This document shows, piece after piece, positions 1 through 6,681 of a stretch of 10,706 nucleotides of DNA. A program made the translations under genes and the position numbers. A model generated the notes under the pieces. It did no database searches. It saw nothing but the letters and a program-made list of their open reading frames with translations, and was not told where the DNA came from. Location: the NCBI GenBank assembly GCA_023410975.1, contig JAEYPG010000251.1:1-10706 (forward strand), in the 5' to 3' direction. Source of the DNA: Pseudomonadota bacterium (GTDB taxonomy: Bacteria; Pseudomonadota; Gammaproteobacteria; Burkholderiales; Burkholderiaceae_C). Within the stretch, counting starts at the first letter, position 1. The number at the start of each line of letters is the position of its first letter.

Positions 1-160
1 GCGCACCATCTCCGCCAGCATCGACCTGGTGTTCGTGGCCAAGGCCATCGAGCGCGTGGGCGACCACGCCAAGAACCTGGCCGAGGTCATCATCTACGTC
101 GTCAAGGGCACCGACGTGCGCCATGCCTCGATGGAGGCGGTCGAGAATGCGGTGCGCTGA
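1..160 (+). CDS. phoU: PhoU, phosphate transport/regulatory protein, C-terminal fragment
   Basis: Only the last 52 codons and the TGA stop are in the window; the first complete codon begins at base 2. The translated tail contains AKAIERVGDHAKNLAEVIIY, the E-R-x-x-D-H-x-x-N-x-A-E signature of the three-helix PhoU repeat, which forms the metal-binding face in this family. PhoU links the PstSCAB phosphate transporter to the PhoR kinase and keeps the Pho response off when phosphate is plentiful. phoB starts 30 bp downstream on the same strand, so this is very likely the end of a pst-phoU-phoB-phoR operon. The identification comes from the motif and the context together; the N-terminal repeat cannot be checked here. 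Confidence 0.93.
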   Translation, partial: RTISASIDLVFVAKAIERVGDHAKNLAEVIIYVVKGTDVRHASMEAVENAVR

Positions 161-190
161 GCTCCATCCGGCTGCTGAGGAGTCCCGCTC

Positions 191-907
191 GTGAGCGACG
201 TGCTGGTGGTGGAGGATGAGCCGGCGATTGCCGAGCTCATCGCGATGAACCTGCGCCATGCCGGCCATGGCGTGACCGTCGTGAGCGATGCCGAGGCCGC
301 CGTCGCCGCGGTGGACCGTGTGCTGCCCGACCTGGTGCTGCTGGACTGGATGCTGCCCGGCCGCTCCGGTGTGGTGCTGGCGCGCCAGTGGCGCAGCCAG
401 CCGCGCACGCGGGAGCTGCCGATCATCATGCTCACCGCACGCTCCGAGGAGGCCGACCGTGTCGGCGGCTTGGATGCCGGCGCGGACGACTACCTGGTCA
501 AGCCGTTCTCCATGCAGGAGCTGCAGGCGCGCATGCGCGCCGTGCTGCGCCGGCGCGCGCCCGAGGCGCTGGAGGCGCCGCTGGAGATCGCCGGGCTGCG
601 GCTGGACCCGGCGGCGCGGCGTGTCACCCGGGAGCTCGACGGGGTCGTGCAGGAAGTGAAGATCGGGCCTACCGAATTCCGGCTGCTGCACTTCCTGATG
701 GCGCACCCGCAGCGCGTGCACTCCCGCTCGCAACTGCTGGACCGCGTCTGGGGCGACCACGTGTTCATCGAGGAACGCACGGTGGACGTGCACGTGAAAC
801 GCCTGCGCGAGGCGCTGGCACCGGTGGACTGCGCGGCGCTGGTGGAGACCGTGCGCGGCGCTGGCTACCGCCTGGCGCAAGACTTCCATCCGGGCCAAAA
901 GGACTGA
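191..907 (+). CDS. phoB: PhoB, phosphate regulon response regulator (OmpR/PhoB family)
   Basis: 238 aa, the usual PhoB length. The receiver domain spans about residues 3-118, with acidic pocket E8-D9, phosphoacceptor D52 (LLDWMLPG), switch T82 (IIMLTAR) and K104 (LVKPF). A winged-helix DNA-binding domain follows (about 130-231), including the PTEFRLLHFL and RTVDVHVKRLR segments and the terminal VRGAGYRL hairpin. When phosphorylated by PhoR it binds Pho boxes and activates phosphate-scavenging genes. The start is GTG with a strong GAGGAG at 177-182, 8 nt upstream. It lies 30 bp after phoU and 6 bp before phoR, so it is co-transcribed. Family and order place it as PhoB rather than another OmpR-type regulator. 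Confidence 0.96.
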   Translation: MSDVLVVEDEPAIAELIAMNLRHAGHGVTVVSDAEAAVAAVDRVLPDLVLLDWMLPGRSGVVLARQWRSQPRTRELPIIMLTARSEEADRVGGLDAGADDYLVKPFSMQELQARMRAVLRRRAPEALEAPLEIAGLRLDPAARRVTRELDGVVQEVKIGPTEFRLLHFLMAHPQRVHSRSQLLDRVWGDHVFIEERTVDVHVKRLREALAPVDCAALVETVRGAGYRLAQDFHPGQKD

Positions 908-913
908 CGGGCC

Positions 914-2269
914 GTGCGCTACCTCTTGGGGCGTCCGCTGGGCGCGGTGACGGCCTGGGCTGCGGGCTCAGGACTGGGCGCGCTCGTGGGAGCCCCGATG
1001 GGCGAGCTGTGGCCGGGAGTGCTGGTTGGAGGCGGCCTCGGTGTGCTGCTGAACGCCGCGACGGATGCGCTGCGCGGGCAGCGGCTGATGCGCTGGCTGC
1101 GCGGTGCCCAGGACGCGTCGGCGCCGCGCGACACGGGTTTCTGGGGCGAGCTGGGCTACCGCATCGAGCGGGCGCTGCGGCTGCGTGAGCGGCAGCTGGC
1201 GCGGGAGCGGTCGCAGCATGCGCAGTTCCTTAACGCCATCGAGGCCTCGCCCAACGGCGTGCTGCTGCTGGACGCGGGCGAGGCGATCCTGTGGTGCAAC
1301 GCGGCGGCAGCGGACCACTTCGGCCTTGACCCCGAGCGGGACCGGCTGCAGCGCGTGACGAACCTGGTGCGTGCCCCCGACTTCGTGGCGCTGCTGCAGG
1401 CGCCCCAGGCGCCGGCACAGCCCCAGCTGCTGTCGGGCCTGCGCCGCGCCGGCACGCTGTCGGTGCTGCTGCGCCCCTACGGGGCCGGGCTGAAGCTGGT
1501 GCTGTCGCAGGACGTGACCGAGCGCGAGCGCCACGAGGCCATGCGGCGCGACTTCGTGGCCAACGTGTCACACGAGATTCGCACGCCGCTCACGGCCTTG
1601 TCCGGATTCGTGGAGACCATGCAAACGCTGCCGCTGGCCGAGGCCGAACGGCACCGGGTGCTGGCACTGATGGCCCAGCAGACGGCGCGCATGCGCACGC
1701 TGGTGGACGACCTGCTGACGCTGGCGCGCCTGGAGGGCAGCCCGCGCCCGGCGCCGGACCGCTGGTTCGCGCTGGACGCCTTGCTGGAGCAGGTGCGGGC
1801 GCGCACGCAGGCGCTGTCCAGCGGCGCGCACGAGCTGCGGTTCACGGCGCCGGAAGGCATCGAGGTGGCTGGCAGCGAGGGCGAGATCGACAGCGCGCTG
1901 ACCAACCTGCTGAGCAATGCCGTGCGCTACACGCCCGCAGGCGGCTACATCGGCCTGGCCCTGCGCTGGCGTGAGGACGGGCGGTTGGAGATTGCCGTGA
2001 GCGACAGCGGCATCGGCATTGCGCGTGAGCATCTGCCGCGGCTGGCCGAACGCTTCTACCGCGTGGACGGCAGCCGCTCGCGCGAGACGGGCGGTACCGG
2101 GCTGGGTCTGTCCATCGTGAAGCACGTGGCGCAGCGCCATGGCGGTGAGCTGCTGATCGACAGCGCACCGGGCCAGGGCTCCACCTTCAGCCTGCTGTTG
2201 CCACCGGTACGGGTGCGGCAGCAGGCGCAGCCGCTGGATCAGCGCGTCGACGTGGCGGCCCGGCGGTAG
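914..2269 (+). CDS. phoR: PhoR, phosphate regulon sensor histidine kinase
   Basis: 451 aa. Two hydrophobic stretches (about residues 8-28 and 32-49) anchor the N-terminus with almost no periplasmic loop, as is usual for PhoR, which senses phosphate through PstSCAB/PhoU. A PAS-like region (about 101-200, ASPNGVLLLD) precedes the DHp helix with the H-box FVANVSHEIRTPL (phosphoacceptor H220). The HATPase domain follows: N-box NLLSNAVRYT (331-340), G1 SDSGIGI around D364, and G2 GGTGLGLSIV (393-402). It phosphorylates and dephosphorylates PhoB. The start is GTG, with AAGGA at 899-903 inside the end of phoB, 10 nt upstream. Its 3' end overlaps the convergent membrane-protein gene by 31 bp. No terminator is visible after it. 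Confidence 0.95.
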   Translation: MRYLLGRPLGAVTAWAAGSGLGALVGAPMGELWPGVLVGGGLGVLLNAATDALRGQRLMRWLRGAQDASAPRDTGFWGELGYRIERALRLRERQLARERSQHAQFLNAIEASPNGVLLLDAGEAILWCNAAAADHFGLDPERDRLQRVTNLVRAPDFVALLQAPQAPAQPQLLSGLRRAGTLSVLLRPYGAGLKLVLSQDVTERERHEAMRRDFVANVSHEIRTPLTALSGFVETMQTLPLAEAERHRVLALMAQQTARMRTLVDDLLTLARLEGSPRPAPDRWFALDALLEQVRARTQALSSGAHELRFTAPEGIEVAGSEGEIDSALTNLLSNAVRYTPAGGYIGLALRWREDGRLEIAVSDSGIGIAREHLPRLAERFYRVDGSRSRETGGTGLGLSIVKHVAQRHGGELLIDSAPGQGSTFSLLLPPVRVRQQAQPLDQRVDVAARR

Positions 2270-3909
2270 ATCAGCACGCTTTCGTCGCGGTCGGTGGGGC
2301 GACGCTCCCGGGCGACGAAGCGCCAGCCTGGAAGCGAGGGCGGTGTGGCCTGGCGGTTGGCGTCGGAGCGCAACAGCACCGGGCACTCGGTGGCCTCGGG
2401 CCGGGCGTCCACGCGCCAGCCGCCGAAATACTCCAGCCCCGCGATCGCGGCGCGCGGCAGATCCGGTGCGGCCAGGCATGCAGGGTTCGGTCCGACGTGG
2501 CGTGCAATGCGCTGTACCCATGGGCGGTAGCTGCGGCCGTAGTCCAGTGCCGGCAGCCACAGCGTCATCACCAGCAGCCAGGCCAGCGCCACCCCACCGG
2601 CGGGCAGCACCAGGCTTTTCCACAGCGCCTGCGGATGGCGTGCCGTGCGCCAGCGCACCAGCGCCAGCCAGGCCAGCGTGCCGGCCACCGCGGCCAGCAG
2701 TCTCACGAGGGAGAACTCAGCCTTGAAGCCTGGCGCCAGGCGGGCGATGTTGGCTGCCGTGCGCGCGGGGGCGCCGGTCTGCATGGCGGCATACACCACC
2801 CAGATCGCCAACGCGCCGGCACTGAAGAAGAAGACCGAGAACCAGTCGATCGCGGCGCTGGCGCTGCGCCGCAGCGTGGGCAGCGCGAACGCGGCCAGCA
2901 CCGCCAGCGGGGGAAGGGCCAGCAGCAGGGCGCGGTCCGAGCCGCCGAGCGCGACGCAGGTACCCAGTCCGACCAGCGCCAGGCACAGGGGCAGCACGAT
3001 ATGGCGCTTGAACAGGTGGCGGCGCCAATGCCACAGCGTCCAGGGCACCAGCAGCCACACCGGCCACAGGAACCACGACAGCAGGCGGCCCAGCTGGAGC
3101 AGTTGCGCAGCACCGGGCTCGAAATCCCAGCGCCAGCGCGCATGCTCCAAGGCCAGCGTCAGAAGCAGGGAGAGCAGCGTCGAGGCGCCGATCCAGGGCG
3201 CGAAGCGCCGCATCGGCGTGTCGGCCGAGCGGGCACAGATGGCTGTGCCGATCAGTCCCGCGGCCAGCGCCACGTTGGGTGCATCACAAGCCGACAGCAG
3301 GGGCAGGGCGCACAGCACCGCTGCGCGGGCCGGGGCGGTGCGCCAGGCCGCCGCGGCCAGCCCCCACAACAGCAGCGCCATGGCGAAAAGCTGGGCCAGC
3401 TCAGGCGTGGTCTCGTGGCCGAGCTGCAGCAGGCCCAGCGTGGCCATCAGGGCCAGCAGCGCGCCATCGGCCACGGCGCGGGCGTAATCCACGGTATTGG
3501 CTTCACCGCCGAAGGCCAGGGCCACAGGCTGGGCCGCCTCGGTGCGTGCGAGGTGGAAAGCGCTGTACCAAGTCAGCGCCAACGTTGCCGCCAGCAGCAG
3601 CGCGAAGGGAATGCGGGCAGCGAGGGCCGGTTCAATCAGCGGCGAGAGCAGGACGATGAAAGAGGCGCCCAGCCAATGCGGCAGCAGCGGGCCATCTGGC
3701 GGCAGCAGGCCCACCAAGGGCGTCAGCCACGTGCCGCGTCCTTCGCCGATGGCCGCCATGTAGCCGAAGGCCGTGATGTCCGCGCCTTTCCAGGGGTCGC
3801 GCCCGAAGAGGCCGGGCAGCAGGTACGCGGCGCACAGCAGCAGCAGCGGTATGCGCGGCAGCCGCTGCACCGCGCGTTGCGTCACCAGGGCGGGAGATGG
3901 AATGTTCAC
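2239..3909 (-). CDS. Polytopic membrane protein, probable GT-C (ArnT/PMT-like) glycosyltransferase
   Basis: 556 aa. There are roughly 11-13 hydrophobic segments from residue 18 to about 454, then a soluble tail of about 100 residues that would be periplasmic in this fold. The first loop holds GRDPWKGADITAFGYM (36-51), at the position where GT-C enzymes such as ArnT carry the catalytic acidic residue; D38 and D44 are candidates. A second acidic stretch is PDGPLLPHW (71-79). This family transfers sugars from polyprenyl-phosphate donors to lipids or proteins on the outer face of the inner membrane; the substrate here is unknown. The start is GTG with no clear Shine-Dalgarno, so a start a few codons further in (GTG at codon 9) is possible. 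It is transcribed toward phoR and overlaps its last 31 bp. Membrane nature is certain, enzymatic class moderate. Confidence 0.8.
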   Translation of the reverse strand: MNIPSPALVTQRAVQRLPRIPLLLLCAAYLLPGLFGRDPWKGADITAFGYMAAIGEGRGTWLTPLVGLLPPDGPLLPHWLGASFIVLLSPLIEPALAARIPFALLLAATLALTWYSAFHLARTEAAQPVALAFGGEANTVDYARAVADGALLALMATLGLLQLGHETTPELAQLFAMALLLWGLAAAAWRTAPARAAVLCALPLLSACDAPNVALAAGLIGTAICARSADTPMRRFAPWIGASTLLSLLLTLALEHARWRWDFEPGAAQLLQLGRLLSWFLWPVWLLVPWTLWHWRRHLFKRHIVLPLCLALVGLGTCVALGGSDRALLLALPPLAVLAAFALPTLRRSASAAIDWFSVFFFSAGALAIWVVYAAMQTGAPARTAANIARLAPGFKAEFSLVRLLAAVAGTLAWLALVRWRTARHPQALWKSLVLPAGGVALAWLLVMTLWLPALDYGRSYRPWVQRIARHVGPNPACLAAPDLPRAAIAGLEYFGGWRVDARPEATECPVLLRSDANRQATPPSLPGWRFVARERRPTDRDESVLIYRRAATSTR

Positions 3910-4013
3910 GCCGAAATCATGCCGTCAATGTGAGAGCGACCCCGTGCAGGGCCGCGGCTGCTTGCTGGACATCCGGCAACGGGCCGGCATGCCGCCGCCG
4001 TTGGCGCAGGCAG
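3910..4013. other. Intergenic region upstream of the membrane-protein gene
   Basis: This short gap lies between the rpmE2 terminator and the GTG start of the membrane protein (- strand). I see no gene and no convincing -10/-35 pair. It contains the 12-mer gccggcatgccg (3983-3994), which recurs upstream of rpmE2. Any promoter for the membrane-protein gene should lie here, because the terminator at 4014-4039 isolates it from rpmE2 transcription. Confidence 0.5.
3983..3994. repeat. Palindromic 12-mer GCCGGCATGCCG, copy 1
   Basis: The core CGGCATGCCG is a perfect 10-bp palindrome. It lies about 75-85 bp upstream of the GTG start of the - strand membrane-protein gene. The identical 12-mer occurs at 4405-4416 in the same position relative to rpmE2. 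It could be an operator or chance in GC-rich DNA; no function is shown. Confidence 0.4.
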
Positions 4014-4039
4014 AAAAAAAGGCAGCCGAGGCTGCCTTT
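4014..4039 (-). terminator. Intrinsic terminator of rpmE2
   Basis: Read on the - strand, aaaggcagc pairs perfectly with gctgccttt around a ctcg loop (4018-4039), followed by seven T residues (4020-4014). It begins 20 nt after the rpmE2 stop codon. This is the only textbook Rho-independent terminator in the window. Confidence 0.92.
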
Positions 4040-4059
4040 GGTGTCGCCGGAGCGCGACC

Positions 4060-4320
4060 TCACTTCTTGAGGCCGACGCGCGCGAACTTGTTGCGGAACT
4101 TCTCGACCCGGCCGCCGAGGCTGTCCACGCTCTTTTGCGTGCCGGTGTAGAAGGGGTGCGTCTCGCTGGTGGTTTCCAGCTTCACCAGCGGCAGCTCGCG
4201 GCCGTCGTCGAGCTTGATGGATTCCTTGCTCTGCACGCAGGAACGCGTGACGAACTTGAAACCGTTGGACAGATCCACGAAGCAGACTTCGCGGTAGTTC
4301 GGGTGGATGCCTTCTTTCAT
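4060..4320 (-). CDS. rpmE2: Ribosomal protein bL31, type B (zinc-free)
   Basis: 86 aa, the usual length for type B L31. It starts MKEGIHPNYREVCFVDLSNG and carries the family's THPFYTGTQK segment near the middle-end. The only cysteines are C13 and C28, so the CxxC zinc site of type A L31 is absent; that defines the C-minus, RpmE2/YkgM-like form. bL31 sits on the large subunit central protuberance and bridges to the small subunit. An in-frame ORF extends 28 codons upstream, but family alignment and GAGG at 4327-4330 (6 nt from ATG) fix the start at 4320. It has its own -10 (4393-4398) and a terminator, so it can be expressed apart from the upstream rho gene. In some bacteria type B forms are Zur-controlled paralogues; in betaproteobacteria this type is often the main copy. 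Confidence 0.95.
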   Translation of the reverse strand: MKEGIHPNYREVCFVDLSNGFKFVTRSCVQSKESIKLDDGRELPLVKLETTSETHPFYTGTQKSVDSLGGRVEKFRNKFARVGLKK

Positions 4321-4392
4321 CGGAAACCTCGCTGCGTTGCCGCCAGCCACGCCACCCCATGCGGCGCACTTGGCGAAAGCGGAAAACCCGCG

Positions 4393-4398
4393 ATTGTA
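4393..4398 (-). promoter_or_regulatory. Candidate -10 element (TACAAT) for rpmE2
   Basis: On the - strand the sequence reads TTGGGCTACAATCGCGGG. TACAAT lies 72 nt before the rpmE2 ATG, predicting a start near 4386. No good -35 is visible 16-18 nt upstream, where the palindrome 4406-4415 falls instead. The 11-mer TGGGCTACAAT is repeated exactly at the ffs promoter. Confidence 0.5.
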
Positions 4399-4404
4399 GC
4401 CCAA

Positions 4405-4416
4405 GCCGGCATGCCG
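4405..4416. repeat. Palindromic 12-mer GCCGGCATGCCG, copy 2, in the rpmE2 promoter
   Basis: This is identical to 3983-3994. The palindrome core (4406-4415) occupies the spacer between the candidate -10 (4393-4398) and where a -35 would be, so a bound protein there could block RNA polymerase. The placement is operator-like, but no regulator is identified. Confidence 0.4.
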
Positions 4417-4428
4417 ACTGGGGATTGA

Positions 4429-4496
4429 CGCCGCGCAAAAGCGGCGCCACTGATGCGCGACTGCCGTGGGGCAGTGGGCCGGTGCGGAGACGGCCC
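4429..4496 (-). terminator. Cluster of three hairpins downstream of rho
   Basis: Three stem-loops follow the rho stop codon at 4511. They are 4476-4496 (gggccg/cggccc, 9-nt loop), 4460-4475 (actgcc/ggcagt, 4-nt loop) and 4429-4446 (cgccgc/gcggcg, 6-nt loop). None is followed by a T tract. They may stabilise the 3' end, give weak termination or mark a Rho-dependent end. The rest of the gap holds the rpmE2 promoter. Confidence 0.4.
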
Positions 4497-4510
4497 GCGC
4501 GAACGGCCGG

Positions 4511-5776
4511 TCAGCCGCCGCGGCGCATCAGGTCGAAGAAGTCCAGGTTGTTCTTGGTGGACTTCATCTTGTCGAGGATGAACTCCATCGCCTCGATCTC
4601 GTCCATGGGGTAGAGCAGCTTTCGCAGGATCCAGCTCTTTTGCAGGATCTCGGGCTTGAGCAGCAGCTCCTCTCGCCGCGTGCCGCTCTTGTTGAGCAGG
4701 ATCGAGGGGTACACGCGCTTCTCGGCCATGCGGCGGTCCAAGTGGATCTCGCAGTTGCCCGTGCCCTTGAACTCTTCGTAGATCACCTCGTCCATGCGGC
4801 TGCCGGTGTCGATGAGCGCGGTGCCGATGATGGTGAGCGAGCCGCCTTCCTCGACGTTGCGCGCGGCGCCGAAGAAGCGCTTGGGGCGCTGCAGCGCGTT
4901 GGCATCGACGCCGCCGGTGAGCACCTTGCCGGAGGAGGGCAGCACGTTGTTGTAGGCGCGGGCCAGGCGGGTGATGGAGTCCAGCAGGATCACCACGTCC
5001 TTCCTGAGCTCGACCAGGCGCTTGGCGCGCTCGATCACCATCTCGGCCACCTGCACGTGGCGCGCCGCAGGCTCGTCGAAGGTCGAGCTGATGACCTCCC
5101 CACGCACCGTGCGCTGCATCTCCGTGACTTCCTCGGGACGCTCGTCCACCAGCAGCACGATGAGGTGCACGTCGGGATGGTTGGCGACGATGGCATGCGC
5201 CAAGTGCTGCATCATGACCGTCTTGCCGCTCTTGGGCGGCGCCACCAGCAGCGCGCGCTGGCCTTTGCCCAGCGGCGCGATGAGGTCGATGATGCGGCTG
5301 GTGATGTTCTCGTCGTTGTTCTTGATGTCGCGTTCGAGCCTGAACTGTTCCTTGGGGAACAGCGGCGTCAGGTTCTCGAACATGATCTTGTGCTTGTTCT
5401 CCTCGGGGGTGAGGCCGTTGACGCGGTCAACTTTCACCAGCGCGAAGTAGCGCTCGCCGTCCTTGGGCACGCGCACCTCGCCCTCGATCATGTCGCCGGT
5501 GTGGAGATTGAAGCGGCGGATCTGGCTGGGGCTGAGATAGATGTCGTCGGTCGACGCCATGTAGCTGGTGTCGATCGAGCGCAGGAAGCCGAAGCCGTCG
5601 GGCAGCACCTCCAGAACACCGTCGCCGAAGACCTGCTCACCGGCCTTGGCGCGCTTTTTCATGATCGCAAACATCAACTCCTGCTTGCGCATGCGAGCGA
5701 CGTTGTCAATCTCCAGCGCCTCGCCCATCTTGATGAGCTCGGACACGTGCAGCGCTTTCAGTTCGGACAGATGCAT
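4511..5776 (-). CDS. rho: Transcription termination factor Rho
   Basis: 421 aa, full length. The N-terminal helical domain (1-46) is followed by the cold-shock-like primary RNA-binding domain (about 50-120; DGFGFLRS and YMASTDDIYLSPSQIRRF). The RecA-type ATPase core carries Walker A APPKSGKT (179-186, K185), DERPEEVTEM (211-220), Walker B VVILLDSITR (D266), the Q-loop, the R-loop GKVLTGGVDA, and the arginine finger in SGTRREE (R367). Rho is a hexameric RNA helicase that loads on C-rich unstructured RNA and terminates transcription. An in-frame ORF extends 14 codons upstream, but MHLSELKALHVSELI matches the family N-terminus; a weak AGGG lies 10 nt before this ATG. It is downstream of trxA on the same strand, separated by a 277-nt leader. 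No inserted domain is present. Confidence 0.97.
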   Translation of the reverse strand: MHLSELKALHVSELIKMGEALEIDNVARMRKQELMFAIMKKRAKAGEQVFGDGVLEVLPDGFGFLRSIDTSYMASTDDIYLSPSQIRRFNLHTGDMIEGEVRVPKDGERYFALVKVDRVNGLTPEENKHKIMFENLTPLFPKEQFRLERDIKNNDENITSRIIDLIAPLGKGQRALLVAPPKSGKTVMMQHLAHAIVANHPDVHLIVLLVDERPEEVTEMQRTVRGEVISSTFDEPAARHVQVAEMVIERAKRLVELRKDVVILLDSITRLARAYNNVLPSSGKVLTGGVDANALQRPKRFFGAARNVEEGGSLTIIGTALIDTGSRMDEVIYEEFKGTGNCEIHLDRRMAEKRVYPSILLNKSGTRREELLLKPEILQKSWILRKLLYPMDEIEAMEFILDKMKSTKNNLDFFDLMRRGG

Positions 5777-6053
5777 GGAAGGCAAACCCTGGGAGGGGAG
5801 GGCGCGCGTCCTTGCCACGGAAGCGCACCGGATCGTTACGGCTCGAAAGGCCCGATGTCGGGCGGGACCAACCCGCTGGTCGCGGCCAAAAACTGGAAAT
5901 ACGCGGGGGGTTGGGAGCCGGATTCACACGCCGCAAGCCGCCGTAGCGGTGAGCGTGTGATGGCAAAGCTTGGGCTGCGGACGCCGCCCAGGACCAGTAG
6001 TGCAACGGACCTTGGCGAAACCTCAGGCGGTGAAAACCGCAGCGATTGCGGAA
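5777..6053 (-). promoter_or_regulatory. Structured leader between trxA and rho
   Basis: This is a 277-nt gap without a credible gene. On the - strand it holds a nested hairpin: outer stem tcacacgc/gcgtgtga (5924-5931 with 5953-5960) and inner stem ccgc/gcgg (5938-5941 with 5946-5949). No U tract follows. The RNA after it is C-rich (cccaacccccc near 5909-5919). A second small hairpin lies at 5850-5863 (gcccg/cgggc). In E. coli the rho leader mediates autogenous control by Rho; the C-rich stretch would suit a rut-type loading site. The regulatory role is inference. Confidence 0.45.
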
Positions 6054-6383
6054 TTATAGATTAGCGTCCAGGAAAGCCGCCAACTGCGCCTTCGCCAGCG
6101 CTCCGACCTTGGTCGCGGCGACATTTCCGTCACGGAACAGCATCAGCGTCGGGATGCCGCGGATGCCGTACTTGGCTGGCGTGTCGCGGTTTTCGTCGAC
6201 GTTGAGCTTGACGATCTGCAGCCGGCCTTTGTAGGTCTCAGCCAACTCGTCCAGGATGGGGGCAATCATCTTGCAGGGACCGCACCACTCGGCCCAGTAG
6301 TCGACCAGTACCGGTTGGGAAGCCTTCAGGACATCAGCCTCGAACGAGGCGTCGGACACGTGCTTGATCAGTTCGCTGCTCAT
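6054..6383 (-). CDS. trxA: Thioredoxin 1
   Basis: 109 aa, the same length as E. coli thioredoxin. The active site is WAEWCGPCK (C34 and C37). The preceding strand is VLVDYWAEW, with the buried aspartate D28. The cis-proline is P78 in GIRGIPTLMLF, and the C-terminal helix is AKAQLAAFLDANL. It reduces protein disulphides in the cytoplasm with electrons from thioredoxin reductase. An in-frame ORF extends 25 codons upstream, but MSSELIKHVSDASFEADVL matches the family start. No strong Shine-Dalgarno is visible before this ATG. It is upstream of rho on the same strand, an arrangement common in betaproteobacteria, so read-through into the rho leader is likely. The upstream DNA has been altered by an IS630 insertion in the opposite orientation. 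Confidence 0.97.
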   Translation of the reverse strand: MSSELIKHVSDASFEADVLKASQPVLVDYWAEWCGPCKMIAPILDELAETYKGRLQIVKLNVDENRDTPAKYGIRGIPTLMLFRDGNVAATKVGALAKAQLAAFLDANL

Positions 6384-6681
6384 GTTGAATTTGCTTGCGT
6401 CCGCAGGATGGGCTGCGGAGCAATGCGTAATAGCGGTGGTCTGAAGATTCTGACACAAAGCCCCCAGGTTGCCCGGGTAGAGCCGGCGCCGATGGGTGTC
6501 TCGGTGAGCAGCTTACGCAGGCATACAAGCTAGGTGGGTGGCAAGGTATTTTCATCGGCTTGTAACCGTGGATTTCCGAAAATCGGCAGCAATTCACGGT
6601 GGTGTCGGTGCGTCTGATGTGATTCCAAAGCGTGTTCGATGGTGAAAGAATAGCCGGGTCTGCCATCACGGAGACTGGGGC
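6384..6681. other. Intergenic region between trxA and the transposase (divergent)
   Basis: No gene is seen in these 298 bp. The trxA promoter should lie in the left part. A possible - strand -10 is CAGAAT at 6447-6452, 63 nt before the ATG, but without a matching -35. CTAG, a preferred IS630 target, occurs at 6530-6533. A short hairpin ccga/tcgg lies around 6576-6586. The transposase Shine-Dalgarno is GGAG at 6670-6673. The left end of the IS must fall in this gap, but I could not match a terminal inverted repeat. Confidence 0.4.

Noticed and set aside
2497..3933. 478-aa glutamine/arginine-rich open frame on the + strand
   Set aside because: It is antisense to the membrane protein; the composition is the complement of its leucine/alanine-rich codons.
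5706..6005. Possible leader peptide upstream of rho (99 aa, - strand)
   Set aside because: It needs a TTG start without a Shine-Dalgarno, overlaps rho by 71 nt and does not look like RhoL.
4466..6064. 532-aa open frame on the + strand
   Set aside because: It is antisense to rho, whose motifs are complete on the - strand; it has no recognisable domain.
6427..6458. TTGTGT / TATTAC as a trxA promoter
   Set aside because: The spacing is 20 nt, too long for a normal sigma-70 promoter.
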